NCBI GenBank assembly: GCA_964426135.1
Contig: CAYRPN010000059.1
Span: 1 to 34,381, forward strand
DNA from: CAYRPN01 sp964426135
GTDB lineage: Bacteria > Planctomycetota > Phycisphaerae > Phycisphaerales > Phycisphaeraceae
Reading direction: 5' to 3'
DNA length: 34,381 bases
Below the pieces are notes generated by a model. That model did not search any database. It was not told where the DNA came from and was given only the letters and a program-made list of their open reading frames with translations. Positions 24,790 through 32,124 of the stretch are shown piece by piece. Each line of letters begins with the position of its first letter. The first letter of the stretch is position 1. Made by a program: the position numbers and the translations under genes.

Positions 24790-25166
24790 GCTAGCGCCCG
24801 GCTCTCGCAGCGAAGGACGCACGGTCTGTTTCCCAGCCATCCGATGCGGATCGTCCGCTCCACGCGTAACCGGGCAAGGCTTTCGGACAATACTAGGTAT
24901 CCGTGGCAAGGGGCCCCACCGGCGGGTCGGGGTTGTTCTTTGGTAATTCGTGGCACCTTGAAGGCGAGGGAGGTGACGCTGGCCGTCAGCCGGTCGGGCC
25001 ACAAACAAATGGCCGGAAAGTGTCCTACCCTTTTGGCAGTCAAAGCGATAATCGCAGGCAACGGCAGGAGTTATCTTCGATTTTGACCCCCGGGGGGTAC
25101 GTGGCCGGCCACTCGGATCACCCGCACACCCCGGCCTCACCCCCGGCCCCGGCCTCGGCCCCGGCC
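24790..25166. other. Unassigned GC-rich intergenic stretch
   Basis: No convincing gene is seen. The stretch contains short self-complementary parts, for example GTGGCAAGGGGCCCCAC near 24902 and GCGATAATCGC near 25048. A run of CCCCGGCCTCACCCC-type simple sequence lies at 25120-25170, against the stop codon of the next gene. I cannot match it to a known riboswitch or RNA. Confidence 0.5.
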
Positions 25167-26576
25167 TCACCCCAGCCGCTTCACCTGATTCGGCCCGTCG
25201 AGCCGGTAGCGGATGGAGCGCCAGGTGAAGGTGCGGGCAACGAGGGCGCTGGCGGCGAAGAGCCAGTGCAGGGACATCCAGACCGGCGTGAGCCAGCGGT
25301 CGATGAACAGCGCCAGGCGGAGGCGGTGGAGCATGGCTGGGCCGAAGGCGTGGGAGATGGTCCGGCGACGGTAGCCGGCGCGGAGCTGGTTGAGCACGAA
25401 GACGGCCGCGATGGCCGGCGCACAGAGCCAGGAGCGCCAGTCGCGCGGATCGGCAAGCACGTTGACGATCAGATGCGACCACGCCGCTGCGAACCCCAGC
25501 AGCCAGCACGTGAGGCTCATCAGGGCGAACGCGTAGATGGCCGGCGAGTAGACCCTGGTGATGATGTACTGCCGGCGGGCGAAGGCGAAGAGGGAGGCGA
25601 AGGTGAAATCGACCGGTGTGGCGGCGAGGCACTGCGGGAGATAGCGCACGTCGAGGTTCAGATCGCGGGCCATGCGGGTGATGGGATAGTCGTCGGTGAG
25701 GGCACCGGTGAGGCGGTGGATGAGCTGGCCTTGCCTTGCGGTGCGGACGTGCATGGCCATGGCGCCGCCCCAGGCCTGATCGCGGCTGTGGGTGCGATAG
25801 GCACAGGCGACGGAGGCGTTGATCACGCTGGCGAGGCTGGACCAGAAGCGGGTGAGAACCGTTCCGGGGTGGCTGGGGCAGGATGCTCGGCGGATGCCCC
25901 GGAACGGTTCACCTTGTTCCAGCGAATCACTTGGTCCGCAACGATTGTGGAGGGCATCGCGCCCGACCGGGGCTTCCGTGGACTCCAGCCCCGGCCACCC
26001 GGAGGAGTTCTCCGGCACGATCCAGCGATAGCCGGTGGTCACGCCGACGGTTTCCAGCTTCAGCCTGCCCACCAGGGTGGCGAGCCAGGTTGAGCCGGGC
26101 ACCGCGTCGCTGTCGGCGAAGGCCCAGACGTGGTTGTCGTCGGCGTCCGGCTCGATGGCCCGCAGGACGTGCAGTTGGTTGTGGACCTTCTGCCCTTCGT
26201 CGGGGCCGGCGGCGCCGGCGATCATGACCTGCGATCGGCGCTGGGGATATTTCGACAGCTCCGCCGAGACGACGGGAAAGGCGGGATCGTCGCGGGATTC
26301 GAGCACGATGATGACGCGGTAGTCGGGATATTCCTGCGTACACAGGCTTTGGATGCAGCCGGTCAGATCGCGGTCGATGCCCTTGATGGGCGTGATGAGC
26401 GTGACGGGGGGAAAATAGTCGGGCGGCGGGAAGCCGGTGGGCTCGAACCGCGAGGCGTGCTTGCGATTCGCCAGCACCGCGACGAGGGCGAGCGCGACCC
26501 AGCCGACGGCCAGGAGCAGGCACACGATGTCCCACGCAAGAGGCATGCGGTGGGAGCGTAACGTGGCGCGGGCCAT
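25167..26576 (-). CDS. Ceramide-glucosyltransferase-like GT (GT21/GT2)
   Basis: This membrane glycosyltransferase of about 469 aa is predicted to transfer a sugar to a lipid-type acceptor. An N-terminal membrane segment (AWDIVCLLLAVGWVALALVA) is followed by PVTLITPIKGIDRDL, the opening of the GT2 domain; VWAFADSDAVP supplies the D-x-D metal motif. GGAMAMHVRTA, LTDDYPITRMARDL and FARRQYIITRVYSP correspond to later GT21 motifs, and further membrane segments lie near the C-terminus. About 55 residues (roughly 187-241) between YRWIVPEN and LTRFWSSLASVINASV are foreign to the family and coincide with a palindromic repeat, kept in frame. Start could be 26576 or 26546; neither has a Shine-Dalgarno sequence. 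A longer frame to 26798 reads into the palindrome upstream. Confidence 0.86.
   Translation of the reverse strand: MARATLRSHRMPLAWDIVCLLLAVGWVALALVAVLANRKHASRFEPTGFPPPDYFPPVTLITPIKGIDRDLTGCIQSLCTQEYPDYRVIIVLESRDDPAFPVVSAELSKYPQRRSQVMIAGAAGPDEGQKVHNQLHVLRAIEPDADDNHVWAFADSDAVPGSTWLATLVGRLKLETVGVTTGYRWIVPENSSGWPGLESTEAPVGRDALHNRCGPSDSLEQGEPFRGIRRASCPSHPGTVLTRFWSSLASVINASVACAYRTHSRDQAWGGAMAMHVRTARQGQLIHRLTGALTDDYPITRMARDLNLDVRYLPQCLAATPVDFTFASLFAFARRQYIITRVYSPAIYAFALMSLTCWLLGFAAAWSHLIVNVLADPRDWRSWLCAPAIAAVFVLNQLRAGYRRRTISHAFGPAMLHRLRLALFIDRWLTPVWMSLHWLFAASALVARTFTWRSIRYRLDGPNQVKRLG
25851..26010. repeat. Palindromic insert N inside the GT21-like gene
   Basis: GGTGAGAACCGTTCCGGGG (25851-25869) faces CCCCGGAACGGTTCACC (25897-25913). 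A second, partly overlapping pair is TTCCGGGGTGGCTGGGGC (25862) and the inverted CAGCCCCGGCCACCCGGA (25986-26003). The reading frame continues through both. Confidence 0.78.
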
Positions 26577-26606
26577 GGCGAAAGAGAGCGGAAGCGCGGC
26601 GCGATG

Positions 26607-26803
26607 GGGTCTGCTCGAACTTCCGAGGCATGGTTCCCTCTCCCCCAGTCTGCTGGGGGAGAGGGCTAGGGTGAGGGGGCCAAGAAGCCTTGTGACAACG
26701 TGAAGCCGTTGGCTCATCGATTCCCCCTCACCCCGACCCTCTCCCCCGCCGAGCCGGGGGCGAGGGGGCCGATCCACAAGCCCCGGAATTCTGGGCACAC
26801 CCG
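26607..26803. repeat. Composite family E element, intergenic
   Basis: Outer arms GGGTCTGCTCGAACTTCCG and CGGAATTCTGGGCACACCC enclose two facing hairpins: CCCTCTCCCCCAGTCTGCTG with GGGGAGAGGG, then CCCTCACCCCGACC with CTCTCCCCCGCC. It is the counterpart of 21031-21227 and occupies the space upstream of the GT21-like gene. Confidence 0.88.
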
Positions 26804-26814
26804 TGCGACGGCGC

Positions 26815-27654
26815 TCACCACGCGATGCGGGTGCCGGTTTCGTCGCCCTTCATGTGCCTGACCTGCTTCAGGTCGATCTCCAGTTCGATGGGAAAATGCA
26901 GCCCGCCGCGGTTCATGGGCACGCCGTCACTGATGCGGGCTTTCCTGATCGTGCCCCAGACGCGCAGGTAGCTTCGCTGGTAGTTCGGCTGGACGAACAC
27001 CGCCAGTTCGTCGTTGGCGCCTTCGCCGGCGATCTTGATGAATGGCTGGCGACGGGCGAATCGTTCGGCGCCTTGGATGTCGTCGAGCGACGCGCCGAGG
27101 CTTGCGTCCAGCTTGATCGTCTCTTTGGGTTTCGCCTTGTTCGAGCCGTCCGGCGTGTGTTGGTCCTCCGCATCGCGCGAGAAACCATAGGAACGAACGA
27201 TGACAACCCAGTCTTCCATCTCGCGGTTCACCAGCAGCTTCTCCGCCTGCTGTTTCCATGCGTTGAACCCCTCGCGCCACTCGCCGGCCGCGGGGTCGGA
27301 TTCCTTGATCGACTGTCGTGAGAAACGCTCCAGCGCCCGCACCAGCAGCAACTGCTCGTCGGGCGCCTGCATCAGCCAGCGACGCGCATGCAGATCGAAG
27401 GCGTCGCACTCGGCGACGGTGGGCGGCGTGCGCGGCGACAGCGGCAAGGCAACGGCGGCGTCCATGTCGCCGGCGTCGCCTTCGCCATCATCGGGATCGC
27501 TTTCGTCGATGTTGCTGTAATCGGAAGGGGGCTGAAGCATCTTGCTGAGCCCCTGGCCCTGGCGCTTGGCCTTCTTCGGCGGCGGATCCTGGCCACAGCC
27601 AATCGACAGCAACGCGACGATCAACAGTGCGATGAATGCAAGGCGATGCGGCAT
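26815..27654 (-). CDS. Putative lipoprotein of unknown function
   Basis: This 279-aa protein starts with a lipoprotein signal: a hydrophobic stretch AFIALLIVALLSIG followed by the lipobox cysteine C20. A polar, acidic linker comes next (residues 22-70; DESDPDDGEGDAGDMD), typical of a tether from the membrane. The folded part has helical text (RALERFSRQSIKE, WREGFNAWKQQAEKLL) and ends in strands (LHFPIELEIDLKQVRHMKGDE). I do not recognise a family. The start at 27654 is chosen because it gives the lipobox; a longer frame to 28632 only mirrors the adjacent propeller gene. The gene lies downstream of the PQQ-propeller gene on the same strand, 131 bp apart with hairpin I between them. Confidence 0.78.
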   Translation of the reverse strand: MPHRLAFIALLIVALLSIGCGQDPPPKKAKRQGQGLSKMLQPPSDYSNIDESDPDDGEGDAGDMDAAVALPLSPRTPPTVAECDAFDLHARRWLMQAPDEQLLLVRALERFSRQSIKESDPAAGEWREGFNAWKQQAEKLLVNREMEDWVVIVRSYGFSRDAEDQHTPDGSNKAKPKETIKLDASLGASLDDIQGAERFARRQPFIKIAGEGANDELAVFVQPNYQRSYLRVWGTIRKARISDGVPMNRGGLHFPIELEIDLKQVRHMKGDETGTRIAW

Positions 27655-27755
27655 GGCCGACCCCAAGGGACGACAAGATGGCCCACAACCGATGACAGCA
27701 ACGATCCGCCGGCACGACTCGGCGCGTGCACTTGCAATGAAGAGAACCGTCCACT

Positions 27756-27778
27756 GTTTAGCGACGGGGCTTGCCCCG
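27756..27778. repeat. Hairpin repeat I, copy 2
   Basis: This is an identical copy of 16729-16751. On the plus strand GGGGC-TT-GCCCC is followed by a T-run (27779-27783), so it could act as a weak terminator there, although no plus-strand gene ends just before it. Confidence 0.6.
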
Positions 27779-27785
27779 TTTTTGG

Positions 27786-29051
27786 TCACTTCTTGATGTC
27801 GTAACAAAGCAGTTCGTCCTGGTTCCGCAGATACAGCTTGCCGCCATGCACCACCGGGTGCGGCCAGCTTGGGCCGCTGGGCTTGATCTTGAAGCTGCCT
27901 TTCTCGACGTACTTGTTCGGGTTGGCTTCGACGAGGGTGACGGTGCCGTCCTCGTAGCGGAAGTAGAGGTGGCCGTCGGCATAAGCGACGGCGGCGGACT
28001 TCTGGCCCTGGATTTCGTTGTCCTTGTTCATCCAGCGAATCTTGCCGGTGGCGAGTTCCATGCAGAAGGGCATTCCCTTGTTGTGCCCGTGCCCGCCGAA
28101 GAGGTAATCGCCGATGAGGATCACGCCGCCGTGATGGTTCTGCAGTTCGTCGGCCTTTTTGTAGTAGACCTCGGTCGCGTCGAACGCCGCTCCCTTCTTG
28201 GTGATCTTCAGGAGCGCGCTGCCGCCGTCGCCGTAGCCGCTGGTGCAGAACACGTAATCGCCTTTCACAATCGGCGTGGGGATGTTGGCGGTGCCGTTGG
28301 CGACCTTGTTGTAGCCCCAGAGGAATTTGCCGTCCTTCGCGTTGACGCCGATGACGCCCTTGCCGACGAGCTGCACATACTGCTTCACGCCGCCGGCGTT
28401 GCTGATGACGATGGAGGAATAGCCCGCGCCGTCGTTGCCTTTGTTGCCCAGCTTGTCGGGCACAGCCGATTTCCAGACGAGTTCGCCGGTGCTCTTCTTC
28501 AGCGCGACGATCTGCGCATCCTTGGCGCCGGGCGTGACGAGGACCCAGTCGCCATCGACCAGCGGGGACTCGGAATAACCCCAGCCCGAGTGCATCTTGC
28601 CGCCGAAGTCCTTGCTCAGACTCTTGCGCCATTTCTCATCGCCGGTCTTGGCGTCGGCGCAGAGGAGGTCGCCGTTCTTGGTCATGCCGTAGACGAGGCC
28701 CGCCTCGGGATCGACGGTGGGGGTGCAGTTGGGTTCGTTGCCGTCGCCGACGGGTGCGGACCAGACGATCGCACCATCCTTGCGGTCGAGGCACAGCAGC
28801 ACCACGCCCTTCTTGCTGCCCATGGTGTAGAGGCGGTCGCCGACGACGACGACGCTGGAATAGCCGGCGCCCAGGCCCTTGCTCTTCCACGCGAGTTGCG
28901 GGCCGCTGCTGGGCCACTGCGGGAGCAGGCCCTTCTCCGGCGAGATGTTGTCGAGCTTGGACCCGCGCCAGCGCGGCCAATCCGTGTCCGCCGCATGGGC
29001 GGATGTGAGAATCATCGCACCGAACAGAGCGCACGTGGCCAGAGATTTCAT
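27786..29051 (-). CDS. Secreted PQQ-like beta-propeller protein
   Basis: This 421-aa exported protein begins with a signal peptide (MKSLATCALFGAMILTSAHA). The mature part opens with DWPRWRGSKLDNIS, the usual start of planctomycete PQQ-like propellers. Repeats follow, each with a Tyr/Trp-Thr/Gly turn such as CLDRKDGAIVWSAPVG, CADAKTGDEKWRKSL, ALKKSTGELVWKSAVP, VNAKDGKFLWGYNK and MELATGKIRWMNKD. No residues for binding PQQ or other cofactor can be assigned, so the role may be scaffolding or binding of a cell-surface ligand. Shine-Dalgarno AGGAGG (29057-29062) lies five bases before the ATG, the best in the window, suggesting strong translation. Confidence 0.92.
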   Translation of the reverse strand: MKSLATCALFGAMILTSAHAADTDWPRWRGSKLDNISPEKGLLPQWPSSGPQLAWKSKGLGAGYSSVVVVGDRLYTMGSKKGVVLLCLDRKDGAIVWSAPVGDGNEPNCTPTVDPEAGLVYGMTKNGDLLCADAKTGDEKWRKSLSKDFGGKMHSGWGYSESPLVDGDWVLVTPGAKDAQIVALKKSTGELVWKSAVPDKLGNKGNDGAGYSSIVISNAGGVKQYVQLVGKGVIGVNAKDGKFLWGYNKVANGTANIPTPIVKGDYVFCTSGYGDGGSALLKITKKGAAFDATEVYYKKADELQNHHGGVILIGDYLFGGHGHNKGMPFCMELATGKIRWMNKDNEIQGQKSAAVAYADGHLYFRYEDGTVTLVEANPNKYVEKGSFKIKPSGPSWPHPVVHGGKLYLRNQDELLCYDIKK

Positions 29052-29174
29052 CGGAGCCTCCTGGGATTCGAACGGGATTGGAATGTCGACGGGCTTTCCG
29101 CCAGACTCGCTGGCGCATTCTAACGACCGAAAGCGAAATGCAATGCGCGGTTTCCGGGGCCTGCACCCTCGCGC

Positions 29175-29483
29175 TTAATCGGCGTCCTCGCCGAGCGGGC
29201 GCCGGGCGGTGTGCCGCACGAACAGGATGTGGACGGTGTCCGTCCTGATCGTGAAGACAATGCGATACGACTTGAAAACAAGCTGTCGAAGTTCTTCATC
29301 GAAGAACTCATTCTCCCGGGCGAGCGCGCATCGCTGCGGCATGATCTCCAGCGACTGCACCGCATCGTAAAGTCCCTGCAGCCATCGCTCAGCATTCAGC
29401 GGCGCGCGGTTGCGTATGTAGTGAAAAGCCTGCAGCGCATCGTGCCACGCGTCGTCGTCGATTTTGACCTTGCAGCGTCTCAC
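29175..29483 (-). CDS. ParE/RelE-type toxin
   Basis: This 102-aa protein fits the ParE/RelE fold: KVKIDDDAWHDALQAFHYIRN at the start, then PLNAERWLQGLYDAVQSLE, an ELRQLVFKSYRIVFTIRTD strand pair and VHILFVRHTARRP at the end. It begins with GTG and overlaps the antitoxin stop by four bases (GTGA, 29480-29483), so the two are coupled. ParE toxins inhibit gyrase and RelE toxins cut mRNA; which applies is not clear from the sequence. Confidence 0.88.
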   Translation of the reverse strand: MRRCKVKIDDDAWHDALQAFHYIRNRAPLNAERWLQGLYDAVQSLEIMPQRCALARENEFFDEELRQLVFKSYRIVFTIRTDTVHILFVRHTARRPLGEDAD

Positions 29484-29791
29484 TTTCGCTTGTTCCTGCC
29501 GCGGAGCTGAATCCCTGCTTCCGACGCCAGCTTCTGAATCGCCTGCTGTGCGTCGGCGCCCTCCTCGCCCGAATCGAGTCGATCCAGCGCCTTTCGAATC
29601 TTGACGATGGCTCCGGCGAGGTCTGCGTCCGCGACCAGTCGCTGATAAGCCTCCGCATCCTGAACAACCACAGCCGCCTTGCCGTTGACGGTCAACAGCT
29701 CAGGCTCGCCCGAACTGCGAAGCCGCTTGACGTGCTTGCGCGCGTTGCGGGTGAAGCTCGACAGGGCGTGAATATTCGTGACGTCCAGCAT
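29480..29791 (-). CDS. Phd/YefM-type antitoxin
   Basis: This 103-aa protein has the Phd/YefM pattern: SSFTRNARKHVKRLRSSGEP, LLTVNGKAAVVVQDAEAYQRL, then a helical, charged C-terminus that would wrap the toxin. It likely binds its own promoter. TGAGGAA (29797-29803) serves as a good ribosome-binding site. Its stop overlaps the toxin start by four bases. Confidence 0.88.
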   Translation of the reverse strand: MLDVTNIHALSSFTRNARKHVKRLRSSGEPELLTVNGKAAVVVQDAEAYQRLVADADLAGAIVKIRKALDRLDSGEEGADAQQAIQKLASEAGIQLRGRNKRK

Positions 29792-29902
29792 GGCGGTTCC
29801 TCACAACAGTTGATTTGCAGCTAATTGCACGATAGCCCCACCTGCGACGCGAAGCAAGGAATGTCAGTCGCATCGGGCTGGCACATGTCCTACATTACGC
29901 CC

Positions 29903-30760
29903 ATGTGGATCGCTCACACCGTTGAAGAACTGCGTCAGCATCGCCGATCGCTTGCCGGCTCGATCGCCTTTGTTCCCACGATGGGTGCCCTGCATGCGGG
30001 GCATCTCTCGCTGGTGGATGCGGGCCGGAAACTGGCGGCACACGTGGTCGTATCCATCTACGTGAATCCCACGCAGTTCGGCCCCAACGAGGATTTCACC
30101 AAGTACCCGCGCACGCTGGCGGACGATCTGGCGATGTGCGAGCAGGCCGGTGCCGCCGGCGTGTTCTGTCCGACGAATGAGGCGATGTATCCGCCGCACC
30201 AGTTGGAATGCGCGGTGAACATTCCCGCGCTGGCGACAATCCTGGAAGGCGAATTCCGGCCCGGGCATTTCGCCGGCGTCTGCCGCGTGGTGGCCAAGCT
30301 TTTCAACATGGTGCAGCCGGACGTGGCGTGCTTCGGCCGCAAGGATCTGCAGCAGTTGCGCGTGATCGAGGCGATGGTCGCCGACCTGGCGATGCCGATC
30401 CGCATCGCGGGCTGTCCGACGCTGCGCGATCAGGACAGCATGGCGATGTCCAGCCGCAACCGGTACCTGACGCCGGAGTTGCGCAAGCGCGGGCTGGGAT
30501 TGTTCGCGGCCCTGCGCGAGGCCCGCGCGATGGTGGAGGAGCAGGGCGAAACCGATCCGCGCGCGGTGGAGGCGGCGATGCGCACGATCCTGGCGGCGCA
30601 TCGGGTGGCGGTGGACTACGCGGTGGTCCGGCATCCGCGCACGCTGCTGCCGATCGACTGCATCGAACCGAAGGTGACCGCGGGCGTCGCCGCCGTGATC
30701 GCGGGACGGGTGGACAGCGTCAGACTGATCGACAACCTGATTCTGGGAGAGACGCAGTAA
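29903..30760 (+). CDS. panC: Pantothenate synthetase
   Basis: This 285-aa enzyme joins pantoate and beta-alanine with ATP to make pantothenate, the precursor of CoA. Signatures are PTMGALHAGHLSL (H31 and H34 of the HxGH-type site), VSIYVNPTQFGPNEDFTKYPR, FAGVCRVVAKLFNMVQPDVA, FGRKDLQQL and DSMAMSSRNRYL (KMSKS-like). Length is normal. ATG 29903 is chosen because the family's first strand follows directly; frames from 29825 and 29885 would add non-conserved residues. No Shine-Dalgarno sequence is obvious. No other pantothenate gene is adjacent, so the pathway is split up here. Confidence 0.96.
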   Translation: MWIAHTVEELRQHRRSLAGSIAFVPTMGALHAGHLSLVDAGRKLAAHVVVSIYVNPTQFGPNEDFTKYPRTLADDLAMCEQAGAAGVFCPTNEAMYPPHQLECAVNIPALATILEGEFRPGHFAGVCRVVAKLFNMVQPDVACFGRKDLQQLRVIEAMVADLAMPIRIAGCPTLRDQDSMAMSSRNRYLTPELRKRGLGLFAALREARAMVEEQGETDPRAVEAAMRTILAAHRVAVDYAVVRHPRTLLPIDCIEPKVTAGVAAVIAGRVDSVRLIDNLILGETQ

Positions 30761-31182
30761 CAGATGGAGGGTGCGCCGAAGTGCGCTGCTTTCCGCGATT
30801 TCGCGCGCGAACGGGGCGTGGGTCGGCGCTGAGATGTGCATGGCACTCTGACGGATTTGTAGACGCGGGCTTCAGGTCTAAACTCGAACCGCGGCTCTCG
30901 TTCGAGGTTCGTCGCATCCTCACTTTTCGACAACGGCCATTCCGCACAAGAACCTCGACCAGGACGATGTCGGGTTGGGTTCGAGGGTTGTGGCGAATCT
31001 CACTCGCGGTCAGCAAGGGACGCTTCTCAAAGGCGAAACTTTTCCGGCTGGTCACCGCCGAGTTCTCGATGGGACAGGCCTCGTAACCATGTCCCCCGGT
31101 TGCGGATTCGTTTCCGACCTCCCTTTTCTCCCTGTCCCCGCCGATTTCTGTTAACGAATCCCACGGAGTATCGGCATACCGG
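30761..31182. other. Intergenic region before the sigma/sulfatase chimera
   Basis: This 422-bp stretch shows no supported gene and no copy of the palindromic families found elsewhere. Its only visible features are weak AT-richer sequence near 31140-31180 (TAACGAATCCCACGGAGTATCGG), which could include regulatory sites. Confidence 0.45.
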
Positions 31183-31962
31183 ATGGGATATACAACAGGC
31201 GGTGTGGCAAACGATGACTCAAGATCAAGCAAGAGAAATCTTTGCAAACGCTGGCTCGAGGTTGAGCCGGCGGTGTCGGCGTATGTTTTCGCGGCGATCT
31301 CGGGATTCCACGACGCCGAGGATGTGGTCCAGCGGATCGCCCAGGAACTCGCCCGGCGGTTCGACGAGTACGACCCGAATCGGCCGTTCACCGGGTGGGC
31401 ACTTTGGATCGCGAAGTCGCGGGTGATCGACTTCTACCGTGTCCAGGGCCGTCGCCGGATTGTGTTTTCAGACGACCTGCTGCGGCAACTTGCGGAGACG
31501 ATCGCACAACAGGCCGACGGCAGAAATCAGCGCCGCGAGGCTCTGGAAGCCTGCCTCGATGGATTGCCAGGAAAATCGCGGCGGATGCTTGAACTTCGAT
31601 TCGTGGACGAACTGTCCCCTGCCGAAGTCGCCCGCGAAATCGGTTCGACGAGCGGGTCGGTGCGCGTACTGCTCACCCGCATTCGGGCTGCACTGCCCAA
31701 GGACGCCATGCTCGACGCCCGCGACGGGGAGAGCCTTCTGCCGCTCTTCGACGGCAAACTTCCGAAACGGACGCACGCCATCCCGTTCACCGCCAAGGGG
31801 ACCGCATTGATCGACGGGGATTTCAAACTCATCGCTTTAGGCACGGGAAAGAACCGGACCTGGCAACTCTTCGACCTGAAGAACGATCCCAATGAGAACC
31901 GTGACGTGTCCGCCGCGCACCGCGAACGGTTCGATAAGATGAAGACCGAAGCTGAAGAGTAA
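31183..31962 (+). pseudogene. Chimeric ORF: ECF-type sigma factor joined to sulfatase tail
   Basis: The N-terminal two thirds match a planctomycete ECF-type sigma factor. Sigma-2 is seen as KRWLEVEPAVSAYVF, GFHDAEDVVQRIAQELA and FDEYDPNRPFTGWALWIA; sigma-4 as LPGKSRRMLELRFVDELSPA, then VAREIGSTSGSVRVLLTRIR. From about 31723 the text becomes the C-terminus of a sulfatase (DGESLLPLFDGKLPKR; ALIDGDFKLIALG; WQLFDLKNDPNENRDVSA). The frame stops at TAA 31960, but sulfatase text continues afterwards. The first 25 residues look unnatural. A better start, MTQDQAREIFA from 31214 in another frame, would join KRWLEV if one base had been lost near 31247. Together this suggests a decayed fusion after deletion, although an expressed protein of 259 aa is not excluded. 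Confidence 0.75.
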
Positions 31963-32118
31963 GTCGCGTCGGTGGAGGCCAGCGCAGCGGGCAAGGATTA
32001 TCCGGAAGGTCGCGTGATCCAGCCCCAACGGAGCGAGCGATGGACTGAAATGGAATCGTACAAGAAGCATTTCGAGGAGTTCGCCAAGCTCAAGCCCGGC
32101 TTCAGAGTGAAGGAGTAA
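31723..32118 (+). pseudogene. Sulfatase C-terminal remnant
   Basis: In the same frame as the chimera, text after the TAA at 31960-31962 continues as VASVEASAAGKDYPEGRV and WTEMESYKKHFEEFAKLK, ending GFRVKE at the TAA 32116-32118. This is the usual tail of a planctomycete sulfatase, so the internal TAA is a nonsense change and the 5' three quarters of the gene, including the C-x-P-x-R box, is absent. The remnant ends six bases before the next sulfatase, and AAGGAG in its last codons may serve as that gene's ribosome-binding site, implying an earlier tandem sulfatase operon. Confidence 0.8.
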
Positions 32119-32124
32119 ATCAAC

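Noticed and set aside
27771..29123. Plus-strand frame of 450 aa opposite the PQQ propeller gene
   Set aside because: The propeller repeats, signal peptide and AGGAGG site are all on the minus strand.
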